Of a stretch of DNA of 64,000 nt, positions 1 through 9,562 are shown piece by piece. The stretch is from Halonatronomonas betaini (GTDB lineage Bacteria; Bacillota; Halanaerobiia; Halanaerobiales; Halarsenatibacteraceae): the NCBI RefSeq assembly GCF_015666175.1, contig NZ_JADPIE010000001.1, positions 253,741 through 317,740 of the forward strand. The letters run 5' to 3'. The position numbers were made by a program, and so were the translations under genes. Positions within the stretch are counted from its first letter, which is position 1. Each line of letters begins with the position of its first letter. A model generated the notes under the pieces. It was not told where the DNA came from and did not search any database. It saw nothing but the letters and a program-made list of their open reading frames with translations.

Positions 1-963
1 ACTTTGCTGGCAAGTTTTCTGGTTTTATTTTATCTTTTTGGAGATATTATGAATTCGATTCAATTGAAAATGGTTGAATCACTAAAACTATCTTCTGCAC
101 CTAATATAACTCCAGGTGATGGTTATTATTTAGTTATGGATCATATAGTATTTATTGCCAGACTGGTAGCCCCAATGATGATTGCGTCAGCATTAATAGG
201 TGCTATTGTAAGTTTTTTGCAGGTAGGTCCTATGTTTAATGTGAGCATTATTCAACCTAAATTTGAAAAGTTGGATCCTATTAAAGGTGCTAAAAATATT
301 CTTTCTATAAAATCTTTAGTGGAGCTAGTAAAATCTTTAGCTAAGGCAATAGTCATTACTTTTATAGCATATCAACAGATTAGCAACCGCTGGGAGAATT
401 TAATTTCATTATCCCATCAAGGACTTGAGCCTGGTTTATTGTATCTTGGGAATCTTATTTTTCAAATAGCTATTAGAGTGTTAATTTTTCTTATAATCCT
501 GGGCATTTTTGATCTTATATATCAACGCTGGGATCACCATAAGAATCTAATGATGACAAAACAGGAAGTTAAAGAAGAACGCAAAGAAATGGAAGGTGAT
601 CCTCAGATTAAATCAAAGAGGCGCCAGATCCAAAGAGAGATGAGTGTCAATAGAATGATGTCTGCAATGGAAGAGGCAGATGTTGTTATTACAAATCCAA
701 CTCATATTGCTGTGGCTTTAAAATATGAATTAGATGAAATGGAAGCCCCTGAGGTAGTTGCAAAAGGTGAGGGGTATATTGCTCAAAAGATAAAAAATAA
801 AGCTGATGAATTAGGAATTATTCAAGTTGAAAATAAACCACTGGCCAGGGCTTTAAATGGGACTACTGAGATTGGCCAGAAGATACCAGGAGATTTGTAC
901 CAAGCAGTTGCTGAGGTGCTGGCATTTGTTTATAGAGAAAATGAGAAGTATAGTAGACAATAA
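1..963 (+). CDS. flhB: Flagellar type III export protein FlhB (5' partial)
   Basis: FlhB is an inner-membrane part of the flagellar export gate; its cytoplasmic domain switches substrate specificity from rod/hook to filament. The visible part has several hydrophobic segments, then a charged linker and the soluble domain. The NPTH autocleavage motif is encoded at 694-705 and is followed by IAVALKY, as expected for the family. The reading frame is open from base 1, and the usual charged N-terminal segment of FlhB is missing, so the true start lies before the window; the TTG at 4 is not the start. It ends 21 bp before flhA and belongs to the same operon. Identification is secure. Confidence 0.95.
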   Translation, partial: TLLASFLVLFYLFGDIMNSIQLKMVESLKLSSAPNITPGDGYYLVMDHIVFIARLVAPMMIASALIGAIVSFLQVGPMFNVSIIQPKFEKLDPIKGAKNILSIKSLVELVKSLAKAIVITFIAYQQISNRWENLISLSHQGLEPGLLYLGNLIFQIAIRVLIFLIILGIFDLIYQRWDHHKNLMMTKQEVKEERKEMEGDPQIKSKRRQIQREMSVNRMMSAMEEADVVITNPTHIAVALKYELDEMEAPEVVAKGEGYIAQKIKNKADELGIIQVENKPLARALNGTTEIGQKIPGDLYQAVAEVLAFVYRENEKYSRQ

Positions 964-984
964 GATTGAGAGGAGGTGAATAAA

Positions 985-3081
985 ATGAGAGCAGAAAATA
1001 CTAATACAAGAGCAAGTAATACAAGTAATTTTATAAATCAAAATAGTGATATTTTATTTGCTTTAGTGATGGTTGGAATAATTGTAATGTTTATTATTCC
1101 ATTACCACCGGCTTTAATTGATATTTTACTGGCTGCTAATATCACATTTGCTATGGTGGTAATTTTAGTTAGTATCTATACAACTGAGCCATTACAGGTA
1201 TCAGTCTTTCCTTCTCTCCTTTTATTTGCTACTCTTTTTCGGTTAGGCTTGAATGTTTCAACTACCAGGCTGATTTTAGGAGAAGCTTATGCTGGTGAAA
1301 TTATAATGAGTTTTGGTGATTTTGTTGTTGGAGGAAATTATGTTGTAGGTTTGGTTATATTTATTATTCTTGTTGTTATTCAGTATGTTGTTATTACTAA
1401 AGGTGCAGAAAGAGTTGCTGAAGTTGCTGCTAGATTTACTCTTGACGCTATGCCAGGAAAACAAATGAGCATTGATGCTGATTTAAATGCAGGAATTATT
1501 ACTGAAGACGAAGCTAGATATGAGCGCCAGAAGATAAGAGATGAGGCAGATTTTTATGGTGCTATGGATGGTGCCAGTAAATTTGTTAAAGGTGATGCTA
1601 TTGCTGGTATTATTATTACAGTGATTAACATTATTGGTGGACTAGTTATTGGTGTTTTAATGCAGGGAATGGATATTGGTGAAGCTGCTCAGGTTTATAC
1701 ATTATTGACTGTCGGTGATGGCCTTGTCAGTCAAATACCAGCATTGTTAATATCGTCAGCTACTGGTATGGTTGTAACCAGGGCCGCTTCTGAAGGAAGT
1801 ATGGGCCAGGATATGACCAGGCAGTTAACTGCCCAGGCCAAACCACTCTGGATTGCAGCAGGAGTTTTAGCTTTATTGGCATTTGTTCCAGGGTTACCAA
1901 CTATTCCTTTTCTAGTTCTTTCAATTTTAATTGGGGGAATTGCTTTTTTACTTTTCAGTCAGGCAGATTCTGTAGCTGGTCCTGGAGAGAAGAAGGAAGA
2001 TGGAAAATTAGAGGAAGAGCAACCTGAAAAGCGAAGGCCTCAGAGAGAAGAACTATCTGATCTTATAAAGATTGATCCGATGGAGGTTGAGGTAGGTTAT
2101 AATTTGATTCCACTGGTATTACCAGAGCAGGGTGGAGATTTTCTTGATAGAGTTGCTATGATAAGAAGACAGACTGCTATGGAATTAGGGATAATTGTTC
2201 CTCCTGTTAGAATTTTAGACAATCTTCAATTAGAACCAAATACTTATAGGATTAAGCTAAAAGGTGTTGAGATAAGCAGGTATGAGATCTTACCTGATCA
2301 TTTCTTAGCTATGGATTCTGGAATGGTTACAGAAGAGATAGAAGGAAAAGAAACTACTGAGCCTGCTTTTGGAACTCCGGCTATCTGGATTAATTCAAAT
2401 CAGAAAGATGAAGCTGAGATGGCTAATTATACAATTGTTGATCCTCCATCAGTAATGGCGACACATTTGACTGAGATTATCAAAGAGAATGCTCATGAAC
2501 TTCTTGGCAGGCAGGAAGTCAAAGAATTAATTGATAATATTAAAAATGATTATCCTGCAGTTGTAGATGAACTTTTACCAGATTTGATGACCTTAGGAGA
2601 AATTCAAAAAGTTTTGCAGAATTTGTTGTGGGAGGATATTCCTATTAATAACCTGTTAACTATTCTGGAGACCCTTGCTGATTATGCACCTAGAACAAAG
2701 GATACCGGCCTTTTGACTGAGTATGTTCGTCAGGCACTATCCAGACAGATTACTAATCAGTATATAGATCAGAATGATAAATTGCATGCTGTTACTCTTG
2801 ACCCTGAGCTGGAAGATGAGCTTAATCAGGCTTTGGAACAGAGTGAACAGGGGAATTACCTTGCTTTAAATCCTAAAAGGGCACAGGATTTAATTGAAAA
2901 TATAGCTGATCAAATTCAAACTTTACTTAAAAGAGGATTAGAACCGGTGTTATTAACAGCTCCGGCAATTCGAAGGCCATTAAAAGAAATGACACATCGT
3001 TCATTAGATAAATTAAATATTTTATCATATAATGAGCTTCAATCTGATGTTAATCTACAGATTCTTGGGACGGTGAAATAA
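985..3081 (+). CDS. flhA: Flagellar export gate protein FlhA
   Basis: FlhA forms the nonameric export gate ring of the flagellar type III apparatus and docks chaperone-substrate complexes. The protein is 698 residues, normal for the family. The N-terminal half carries about eight hydrophobic segments with the conserved LGLNVSTTRLIL stretch. A charged linker (EKKEDGKLEEEQPEKRR) precedes the cytoplasmic domain. I start at ATG 985 because AGGAGGTG (971-978) sits six bases upstream; the in-frame GTG at 976 lies inside that ribosome binding site and cannot be the start. flhF follows after 3 bp. Confidence 0.96.
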   Translation: MRAENTNTRASNTSNFINQNSDILFALVMVGIIVMFIIPLPPALIDILLAANITFAMVVILVSIYTTEPLQVSVFPSLLLFATLFRLGLNVSTTRLILGEAYAGEIIMSFGDFVVGGNYVVGLVIFIILVVIQYVVITKGAERVAEVAARFTLDAMPGKQMSIDADLNAGIITEDEARYERQKIRDEADFYGAMDGASKFVKGDAIAGIIITVINIIGGLVIGVLMQGMDIGEAAQVYTLLTVGDGLVSQIPALLISSATGMVVTRAASEGSMGQDMTRQLTAQAKPLWIAAGVLALLAFVPGLPTIPFLVLSILIGGIAFLLFSQADSVAGPGEKKEDGKLEEEQPEKRRPQREELSDLIKIDPMEVEVGYNLIPLVLPEQGGDFLDRVAMIRRQTAMELGIIVPPVRILDNLQLEPNTYRIKLKGVEISRYEILPDHFLAMDSGMVTEEIEGKETTEPAFGTPAIWINSNQKDEAEMANYTIVDPPSVMATHLTEIIKENAHELLGRQEVKELIDNIKNDYPAVVDELLPDLMTLGEIQKVLQNLLWEDIPINNLLTILETLADYAPRTKDTGLLTEYVRQALSRQITNQYIDQNDKLHAVTLDPELEDELNQALEQSEQGNYLALNPKRAQDLIENIADQIQTLLKRGLEPVLLTAPAIRRPLKEMTHRSLDKLNILSYNELQSDVNLQILGTVK

Positions 3082-3084
3082 TAA

Positions 3085-4134
3085 ATGAAAGTCAAAAAAT
3101 ATGTTGGTAAGAATATGCAGGATACGATTTTTAAAGTTAAAGCTGAACTTGGCTCTGATGCAATTATTCTAAATACTAGAAAGTTTACAGAAGGTGGGAT
3201 ATTTGGTTTTTTTGCAAAAGAAAAAGTTGAAGTTCTAGCTGGAGTTGAAGAAGCAAGAAATAAAAAGCCTGAAACAAATCGAGAAATCCAGGAAATTAAA
3301 AGTATGCTATCTAATTTAAATAAAAATTGGAATGAGAATGACTTTGTTAGGTCTTTATCTGAACCATTGAAGAAAGTTTTTGATTTATTAATTCAAGAAG
3401 GGGTAAATGAATCTTTAGCAAGATATTTAATTGAACAAATGCAGGATAGTGATAATCCTGAGGAACAGATGGAAATATTATCTAGTGAAATAGAAGATAT
3501 TATTGGGCCACCTGCACCTCTCGTTGTTAAAGCTGATAACCAAAAAGTTGTTGCTCTAATTGGGCCGACTGGCGTTGGTAAAACAACAACTATTGCTAAG
3601 ATTGCTGCTGATTTTGTTCAAAATAATGATTATAAAGTTGGGCTTGTCACTGCTGATACTTATAGGATTGCTGCTGTTCAGCAGTTAAAGACTTATAGCG
3701 ATATAATAAATATTCCATTAGAAGTAGTATATGATGAAGATGAATTTGCAAAAGTGCTTGCCAGTAAATATAAAGATTATGATTTAATACTTTTAGATAC
3801 TCCAGGAAGCAGTTGGAATGACAAGGTACAACTAGGAAGACTCAAAAAATTGGTTAATAAAAATTTAATCGATGAGACTCACCTTTTATTAAGCTTGAAC
3901 TCGAGCAACGATAATATAGAAAAGGTTATAGAAAAATTTTCTGAATTAAATCCTAATAGGTTTTTGTTGACTAAAATTGATGAAGCAACAAATTTTGGTA
4001 ATATTTTAAATCTAGGGTATAATTATAAACAGCCTTTTTCATATTTTAGTGCAGGTCAGGATGTTCCAGATGATATTGAAATTGCCTATCAGGAAAAACT
4101 GATGCCTTTTATATTAGGTGATAAAAATGCATGA
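3085..4134 (+). CDS. flhF: Flagellar biosynthesis SRP-type GTPase FlhF
   Basis: FlhF is an SRP-family GTPase that determines flagellar position and number, working with FlhG. The protein is 349 residues: a variable N-terminal region, then the NG GTPase domain with P-loop GPTGVGKTTT, the TADTYRIAAVQQL stretch and TKID as G4. One oddity is the G3 region. It reads DTPGSS (3796-3813), whereas the DTAGR form is usual in SRP GTPases. The start ATG lies 3 bp after flhA, so translation is probably coupled. Its end overlaps flhG by 8 bp, the normal flhF-flhG order. Confidence 0.94.
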   Translation: MKVKKYVGKNMQDTIFKVKAELGSDAIILNTRKFTEGGIFGFFAKEKVEVLAGVEEARNKKPETNREIQEIKSMLSNLNKNWNENDFVRSLSEPLKKVFDLLIQEGVNESLARYLIEQMQDSDNPEEQMEILSSEIEDIIGPPAPLVVKADNQKVVALIGPTGVGKTTTIAKIAADFVQNNDYKVGLVTADTYRIAAVQQLKTYSDIINIPLEVVYDEDEFAKVLASKYKDYDLILLDTPGSSWNDKVQLGRLKKLVNKNLIDETHLLLSLNSSNDNIEKVIEKFSELNPNRFLLTKIDEATNFGNILNLGYNYKQPFSYFSAGQDVPDDIEIAYQEKLMPFILGDKNA

Positions 4135-5005
4135 TCAGGCCAGTCGATTAAGAAAAATGTTTGATAGTGAAAAAACGAAAACTGAAAAAGAAAATTATAA
4201 TTCTGCTAGTAGAGTAATTGCTGTAGCCAGCGGTAAGGGTGGGGTTGGCAAGACAAATGTTTCTGTTAATCTTGGTGTATCTCTTCAAAAAATGGATAAA
4301 GAAGTATTATTATTGGATGCAGATATGGGCATGGCAAATGTAGATGTTTTAATAGGTGTTACTCCTCGCTATAATTTGGGACATGTTTTAGAAGATAAAT
4401 GTGATATTGAAGATGCATTAATTACTGGTCCTGAAGGATTGACTATTCTCCCTGGTTCTTCAGGGATTGATGAATTTATTAACATGAACATATATAAAAT
4501 AAAACAACTTTTAAAACTTGCCTCACATTTAGAGGAAAATTATGATATAATTATTATCGATGTAGGTGCTGGAGCCCATCAGGGCGTTGTAAATTTTATT
4601 AAAGCTGCAGATGAAGTTATTGTGGTTTTAACTCCTGAACCAACAGCTATAATGGATGCATATAGTTTAATTAAAATTTTATCAAAAAATGAAGTAAGAC
4701 CTAAATTAAATTTAATAGTTAATCAGGTAGACAATGATCGTGAAGGTGATGAAGTATCTAAAAGGATTAGCAGTGTTATTAAAGATTATTTGGATTTAGA
4801 AATATCTATTACTTCATATATACCTTACGACAATACTTTGCGAGAAGCAGTTAAAAAGCAAAAACCGATAGTTAATTTATATCCTAGATCAAGGGCAGGC
4901 AAAGCATTTACTAAATCTGCCGGTCAGTTGATCGACAGAGATGTTGGCAATAATGCAGGAATGCAGGGCTTTGTCAATAAAGTATTAGGGTTTTTCAAAA
5001 GTTGA
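4127..5005 (+). CDS. flhG: MinD-like ATPase FlhG (YlxH), flagellar number regulator
   Basis: FlhG is a ParA/MinD-type ATPase that antagonises FlhF and sets flagellar number. The deviant Walker A box GKGGVGKTNVSVNLG lies about 30 residues in, followed by LLLDADMGMANVDVLIG and the IIIDVGAGAHQGV Walker B region, typical of YlxH/FlhG. The C-terminus is amphipathic and basic (VNKVLGFFKS), compatible with membrane targeting. ATG 4127 is chosen because the TAGGTG ribosome binding site ends at 4120; the in-frame GTG 4118 overlaps it. It overlaps the end of flhF by 8 bp. Confidence 0.93.
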   Translation: MHDQASRLRKMFDSEKTKTEKENYNSASRVIAVASGKGGVGKTNVSVNLGVSLQKMDKEVLLLDADMGMANVDVLIGVTPRYNLGHVLEDKCDIEDALITGPEGLTILPGSSGIDEFINMNIYKIKQLLKLASHLEENYDIIIIDVGAGAHQGVVNFIKAADEVIVVLTPEPTAIMDAYSLIKILSKNEVRPKLNLIVNQVDNDREGDEVSKRISSVIKDYLDLEISITSYIPYDNTLREAVKKQKPIVNLYPRSRAGKAFTKSAGQLIDRDVGNNAGMQGFVNKVLGFFKS

Positions 5006-5037
5006 TTTTATAAATGTTATAGGAGGCTGGCCTGGAT

Positions 5038-5691
5038 ATGAGACCGGAGGATTTAGAGGTTAATGATAATATAGAAATAGAGATAAAAAAAGGTTATTAC
5101 AAAGGGAAATATCAGAGCAGGATATCTGATAAAGAAGAAGATAAATTATATGCTTTAATTCCATATAATGATGGCAAACTTGTACCAATAGGTACAGGTG
5201 TTGAAGTGGAAGTATTGATTTCAGATGATTCAGCAGCTTATAAATTCAAATCAAGGGTTATTAATCGCATTAAAGAACCGATTCCCCAGCTGATTTTAGA
5301 ATCTCCAGATACTGAAGATTTTATTAAAATTCAGCGAAGAAAGTATTTCAGGTTAGAGGTTAAGAGAAAGGTCTTTTATAGAAGGGTAAACAAAGACTGG
5401 GAGCCAAAAGAGGAAAAGTTTACTGAAAGCTCTACTATTGATATAAGTGGTGGCGGAATAAAAATGGTATTAAATGAGAATTTACCTAATAATATATTTA
5501 TTGAATTAATGCTTGATATTCCAGCTATTGAAGGTGTGAAAATAGTTTCTAAAACTGTTAGGAAATATGAGCTTCCAGATGGAAAAGCTATAGGGGTTGA
5601 ATTTTTAGATATTAACCCTCGAAGTAGAGATGCTTTAATGGGATGGTTATTTGATTATCAGAGGAAGTTAAGGAGGAAAGGATTGATATAG
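5038..5691 (+). CDS. PilZ-domain flagellar brake protein (YpfA/YcgR type)
   Basis: This 217-residue protein has the two-domain layout of YcgR/YpfA (MotI): an N-terminal YcgR-N beta domain (about 1-95), then a PilZ domain. The c-di-GMP-binding signature is visible as RRKYFRLEV (RxxxR) near residue 100 and DISGGGIKMV (D/NxSxxG) near residue 140. Proteins of this family slow flagellar rotation when c-di-GMP rises. Here the gene sits between flhG and fliA, the usual place in Firmicute fla/che operons. GGAGG lies just upstream of ATG 5038. Function as a c-di-GMP brake is inferred from domains and context. Confidence 0.87.
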   Translation: MRPEDLEVNDNIEIEIKKGYYKGKYQSRISDKEEDKLYALIPYNDGKLVPIGTGVEVEVLISDDSAAYKFKSRVINRIKEPIPQLILESPDTEDFIKIQRRKYFRLEVKRKVFYRRVNKDWEPKEEKFTESSTIDISGGGIKMVLNENLPNNIFIELMLDIPAIEGVKIVSKTVRKYELPDGKAIGVEFLDINPRSRDALMGWLFDYQRKLRRKGLI

Positions 5692-5693
5692 AG

Positions 5694-6053
5694 TTGTTGA
5701 TTAAAATTATTAAACCTCTAATTGTTGCTTTAATCTTCTATATTATAACAGTACTATATGGTTTAATTTCTTTTCATCCTTTGCCAGTAATTTTTAATAG
5801 AGGGATTAGAGCATTTTTAATTGGATTTTTCTTGAGTTTATTTTTGAAATTAATGATTAATTATCTTATTCATAGTCTGGAGAATGTTGATAATAACAAC
5901 AATAGTAATTATAAAAATGCTGCTAATAAATATCAAAAATCAGAAAAGGCTAGAGATAATTCTGAAGAAAAACTTGAAGAAAATAGAGATAGAAATAAAG
6001 ATAAAGAATTTAACCCATTAGACCCGCCAGTATTAGAGACTGAAGATGAGTAG
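5694..6053 (+). CDS. Small membrane protein of the flagellar operon, unknown function
   Basis: I do not recognise the family. The roughly 119-residue product has two hydrophobic segments (about residues 4-26 and 38-58), followed by a hydrophilic tail rich in Asn, Lys and Glu that is probably cytoplasmic. The start is uncertain. TTG 5694 (or TTG 5697) is the first ordinary start codon, but the strong AGGAGG (5671-5676) would fit better with a rare ATT start at 5682, five bases downstream of it. It lies 2 bp after the PilZ gene and before fliA, so a flagellar role is plausible from position only. Confidence 0.6.
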   Translation: MLIKIIKPLIVALIFYIITVLYGLISFHPLPVIFNRGIRAFLIGFFLSLFLKLMINYLIHSLENVDNNNNSNYKNAANKYQKSEKARDNSEEKLEENRDRNKDKEFNPLDPPVLETEDE

Positions 6054-6080
6054 TCTTGTTGATTTATGGGGTGGTATTGC

Positions 6081-6833
6081 TTGAAAACTAAAATAGAGAA
6101 TTATGATCTCTGGACTAAATTTCAAAAAGAAAATTCAGAATCAGCTAGAGAAAAAATAATTCTGAATAATCTAGATATCGTTAAGTATCAGGCCAGGCGA
6201 GTAAGCACTCTTATTCCAAACTTTATTGATGTTGATGATCTCCAGAGCTATGGTATGATTGGGCTTATAGAAGCTGTTGAACGCTTCAATCCTGAAATGG
6301 GATATAAGTTTTCTACTTTTGCGTCTAAAAGAGTGAGAGGGGCTATAATAGATTATCTCAGGGATCTAGATTGGCTGCCTCATTCAATTAGAACTGATGC
6401 AAAAAAGATTATTAATGAGAAGGAAGAATTAAAAAATGATGAAATCACTGATGATATTTCTGAGCTGGCTGAAAGGCTAGAGCTTTCAAAATCTAGAATA
6501 AAAAAAGTTTTAAGATATTTTAATGCCTCACAGTGGTTATCACTGGATACTGAGTATGAAGATGCAACCTTATTAGATATTGTATCTTCAAGTATTGCAG
6601 AACCTGATAAAAAATTAGATAAAGAAGCAACAAAAGGTATATTAATAGAGGCTGTTGACAAACTAAATGAACAGGAAAGACTGGTAGTTTCTTTGTATTA
6701 TTATGAAGAATTGACTCAAGAAGAAATAGCAGAGGTTCTTGAATTATCAACTGCTAGAATTTCTCAGATACATAAAAAATCTATTCAGAGGCTAAGGGGT
6801 TATCTGGCTAATAAAAAAACCGATCTCTTTTAA
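6081..6833 (+). CDS. fliA: Flagellar sigma factor FliA (sigma-28, SigD)
   Basis: This protein directs transcription of late flagellar and chemotaxis genes and is held in check by FlgM in characterised systems. Region 2 is clear (DDLQSYGMIGLIEAVERF, then YKFSTFASKRVRGAIIDYLR). The region 3 start DWLPHSIR is typical of sigma-28, and a C-terminal region 4 helix-turn-helix (ELTQEEIAEVLELSTARISQ) is present. I choose TTG 6081 because GGGGTGG (6068-6074) lies six bases upstream; the in-frame ATG at 6066 has no ribosome binding site. No flgM is visible in the window. Confidence 0.92.
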   Translation: MKTKIENYDLWTKFQKENSESAREKIILNNLDIVKYQARRVSTLIPNFIDVDDLQSYGMIGLIEAVERFNPEMGYKFSTFASKRVRGAIIDYLRDLDWLPHSIRTDAKKIINEKEELKNDEITDDISELAERLELSKSRIKKVLRYFNASQWLSLDTEYEDATLLDIVSSSIAEPDKKLDKEATKGILIEAVDKLNEQERLVVSLYYYEELTQEEIAEVLELSTARISQIHKKSIQRLRGYLANKKTDLF

Positions 6834-6848
6834 AGGGGAGCAGATATT

Positions 6849-8690
6849 ATGGCGAAAAAATTAGTGATTCAAGCAAGAGATAAATCAACTGCTATAGAAA
6901 AAGCTAAGAAAGAGTTAATAAGGAAACTCAATATATCTGATGACGATTTTAATAATGAAAGTTTAGATTTAATATCGGAGGAAGAAAATAAGGGATTATT
7001 TGGGATGTTTAAGAAGGATAATACTTATAAATTTATATATAATGATCCTCTGGATACTAAAGAATTGGAAGCTGAGATAGAGGACCTTGAATATGATATT
7101 AAAATAGATGGGGAATTTGATATAAGTATAGATGATGACGGGGTTAAACTTAAGGTTACACCACCTGGTAAGTCAGGTGATTCAGTTACTTACAGTCAGG
7201 TTAAAAATAAACTTGATAAATTAGGGATTGTAGAAGTAAACTGGGAAATAGTACAGAAAGAATTAGATGAAACTTCAGAAGAATGGAAGGTTATAGCACC
7301 TAGAAAGCCGGAATTAGATCAGGATGCTGAGGTTGACTTTGATATTTCCCAGGATAAACTTGAAGCTTTTATAACATATAAACCAGCTATTGGTGGCAAA
7401 AAATTCAATTTTGATGAATTGATAAATAAAGCAAAAGCAGCCGGGATAACTTATGGTTTAAATAAAGATAAACTAAAAAATATTATTAATAATCAAGAGG
7501 CTGTTGAAAATGAATTGATTGCTCAAGGGAAGGAACCAGTAACTGGCAAGGATGCTAAACTTATCTATCATTTTGTAACTGATGAGAATAATGTTGGGAC
7601 AAAAAGAGAGGATGGATCAATAGACTTTTATGACCTGGGGCAGATAGCCAATGTAAAGCCTGGAGATGCTCTGGTTACTAAAGAAGAATCTGAACCTGGT
7701 GAACCTGGAATGTCAGTTTTAGGAGATGAAATTCCGGCTCCTAAACCCAGGGACTGTGAACTACCCTCAGGGAAAAATGTTGATAAAAAGGATAATAAGT
7801 TATTTTCAGAAATTGAAGGCCAGGCAGTACGAGATGGTAAAAGAGTTCATGTTTTGCCAATTCATGAAGTTAATGGAGATGTAGATTTATCAGTTGGGAA
7901 CATTGACTTTATTGGCAATGTTTTGATAAAAGGAGATGTTAAAGAAGGTTTTAAAATTAAGGCCGAGGGGAATATTGAAGTTAAAGGTAGAGTTTCAGCT
8001 GCTGATTTAATTGCAGGTAATGAAGTTATAGTTCATAGCGGCTTTATTGGTAAAGATAAAGCAGAGATTAAAGCCGGTGGAGATATTAAGGTTAAATTTA
8101 TTGAAAATGGCACTCTTAATTCCAGCAAAAATATTTATATTACAGAAGCTGCCATGCATAGCAATTTAGTTGCCGGCGAATCAATATTTGTTACTGAAGG
8201 CAAAGGGCTTCTTGTTGGAGGGGAGGCTAAAGCGGCTTCAAAAATTGAAGCTAATGTTATTGGCTCTACTCTAGCAACCAGGACTGTTCTTGAAGTAGGG
8301 ATTGATCCTGAGCTTAAAGAAGAGATGAGAAATATAAAAGAACAAATCGAAGAAGCTAAAAGTAATATATTAAAATCCAATAAGGCTATTAAGATGCTTG
8401 ATAAGCTGAAAGAAGCCCATGGTGAGTTGCCAAAAGACAAGGAATTAATGTATTATCGCCTTAAAAAGACTGAAAAAAATTTAAATAAAACCATCAAGGA
8501 TAAAAGAAGTAGATTAGAAGAATTAGAATTAAAAATTGAAAAGGTTTCAAGGGGTAAAATAACTGTTAACAAAAGTATTTATCCTGGAACAAAACTAATT
8601 ATTGGAAAAGCTCAATATAATGTGCAGGATGAGATGAGAGTTTCGGCTTTTGTTGAGGATAAAGGAGAAGTCAGACAAATCCCCCTATAG
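6849..8690 (+). CDS. fapA: FapA / DUF342 family polymerising protein with N-terminal Jag-N-like domain
   Basis: At 613 residues this matches FapA (DUF342), a family of right-handed beta-helix proteins that assemble at the membrane. The N-terminal 50 residues resemble a Jag-N domain (EENKGLFGMFKKDNTYKF). The middle holds the FapA repeat region (GDVDLSVGNIDFIGNVLIKGD, then repeated G-x-I/V turns to about residue 470). The C-terminal part is a coiled coil (about 480-575). The ribosome binding site GGGGAG precedes ATG 6849. Placement after fliA in a flagellar operon is common in clostridia, but the role in motility is not well defined. Confidence 0.82.
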   Translation: MAKKLVIQARDKSTAIEKAKKELIRKLNISDDDFNNESLDLISEEENKGLFGMFKKDNTYKFIYNDPLDTKELEAEIEDLEYDIKIDGEFDISIDDDGVKLKVTPPGKSGDSVTYSQVKNKLDKLGIVEVNWEIVQKELDETSEEWKVIAPRKPELDQDAEVDFDISQDKLEAFITYKPAIGGKKFNFDELINKAKAAGITYGLNKDKLKNIINNQEAVENELIAQGKEPVTGKDAKLIYHFVTDENNVGTKREDGSIDFYDLGQIANVKPGDALVTKEESEPGEPGMSVLGDEIPAPKPRDCELPSGKNVDKKDNKLFSEIEGQAVRDGKRVHVLPIHEVNGDVDLSVGNIDFIGNVLIKGDVKEGFKIKAEGNIEVKGRVSAADLIAGNEVIVHSGFIGKDKAEIKAGGDIKVKFIENGTLNSSKNIYITEAAMHSNLVAGESIFVTEGKGLLVGGEAKAASKIEANVIGSTLATRTVLEVGIDPELKEEMRNIKEQIEEAKSNILKSNKAIKMLDKLKEAHGELPKDKELMYYRLKKTEKNLNKTIKDKRSRLEELELKIEKVSRGKITVNKSIYPGTKLIIGKAQYNVQDEMRVSAFVEDKGEVRQIPL

Positions 8691-8701
8691 GCGGTGAGAT
8701 T

Positions 8702-8995
8702 ATGACTCAACCAATTAATCCATTAACAACTTTAACGACATCATTACAGGTTGATAAATTAGAACAGACTAAAAATATGGCTGATATGATTGAGCAGGGC
8801 ATTGTTGGGCAGAAACAGGAGATAGAAAATGCAAGAAAAGAGCAAAGAGTTAATCAAAATCAGGAGTTAGATAAAGGTCAACTTGGTAAAGATGGGGAAA
8901 CTGGTGAAAGGGGTCATAATTCTGATAAAAATGAGGACGAAGATGATAGTACCGCATATACAAAAAAAGGTGATGTCTTTGATGTTAAAATTTAA
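8702..8995 (+). CDS. Small hydrophilic protein of the flagellar operon, unknown function
   Basis: A 97-residue, highly charged protein without membrane segments or cysteines. The middle is Gln, Lys and Glu rich and the C-terminal third is acidic (KNEDEDDS), suggesting a largely disordered protein. No family is recognised. GGTGAG precedes ATG 8702, and the gene is spaced 11 bp from fapA and about 15 bp from the next start, so it is certainly within the operon. It could be a short export or assembly accessory factor; nothing in the sequence decides this. Confidence 0.7.
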   Translation: MTQPINPLTTLTTSLQVDKLEQTKNMADMIEQGIVGQKQEIENARKEQRVNQNQELDKGQLGKDGETGERGHNSDKNEDEDDSTAYTKKGDVFDVKI

Positions 8996-9010
8996 GCAGG
9001 AGTGGTTATA

Positions 9011-9562
9011 ATGGCCTGGTTAGGTCTAGCTGCTGGAGTGATTTTAGTTGTTTTGGGACTTGGAATCAGGTTCTTTAAAGGACCAAATAAACAGAAAAAA
9101 TCTAAAAACAAAATTGATAATTATAGATTTAATCATGATGATTACAGAAGAGAAATTTTAAAAAGAAATCAGGGTTATAATAAAATAAATAAAAATAATA
9201 AACCAGACAACTTTGAGAATCAAGAGATTAAAAGATATGAAAAAAATCAGAATGACTTAAAAAAGATTAATTCAGAATTAGAGGAGCTAATTTCTGAGCT
9301 ATCTACTAGAGAAAAAATACTGAAGAATAAAATCAGGGATTTAAACGATGAGGTATTAAGCGGAAGTAAAGTTAGTTTTAATCAGTCATTAAAACAAGCT
9401 AATAAAAAAGATGATAATCTTCCCCTGAAATATCTGGATGCAATTGAGATGTATAATGAAGGAACTTCTTTAGCTGAAATTGCTGAAAGTTTGGAAATAG
9501 GCATTAGAGAAGCTGAATTAATTATTAAGATGTATGGAAGGGGTAAAAGGAATAATGGCTAA
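9011..9562 (+). CDS. Membrane-anchored coiled-coil protein with C-terminal HTH-like region (SwrB/YlxL-like)
   Basis: The protein (183 residues) has one N-terminal membrane segment (about residues 2-20), a basic linker, a coiled coil (about 80-118) and a C-terminal stretch resembling a helix-turn-helix (YNEGTSLAEIAESLEIGIRE). This layout and its position downstream of sigma-28 match the SwrB/YlxL group of the Bacillus fla/che operon, which promotes basal-body maturation. Sequence identity to SwrB cannot be judged here, so the link is inference. ATG 9011 is preferred over GTG 9002 because AGGAGTGG (8998-9005) overlaps the GTG. The end overlaps the next gene by 8 bp. Confidence 0.72.
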   Translation: MAWLGLAAGVILVVLGLGIRFFKGPNKQKKSKNKIDNYRFNHDDYRREILKRNQGYNKINKNNKPDNFENQEIKRYEKNQNDLKKINSELEELISELSTREKILKNKIRDLNDEVLSGSKVSFNQSLKQANKKDDNLPLKYLDAIEMYNEGTSLAEIAESLEIGIREAELIIKMYGRGKRNNG

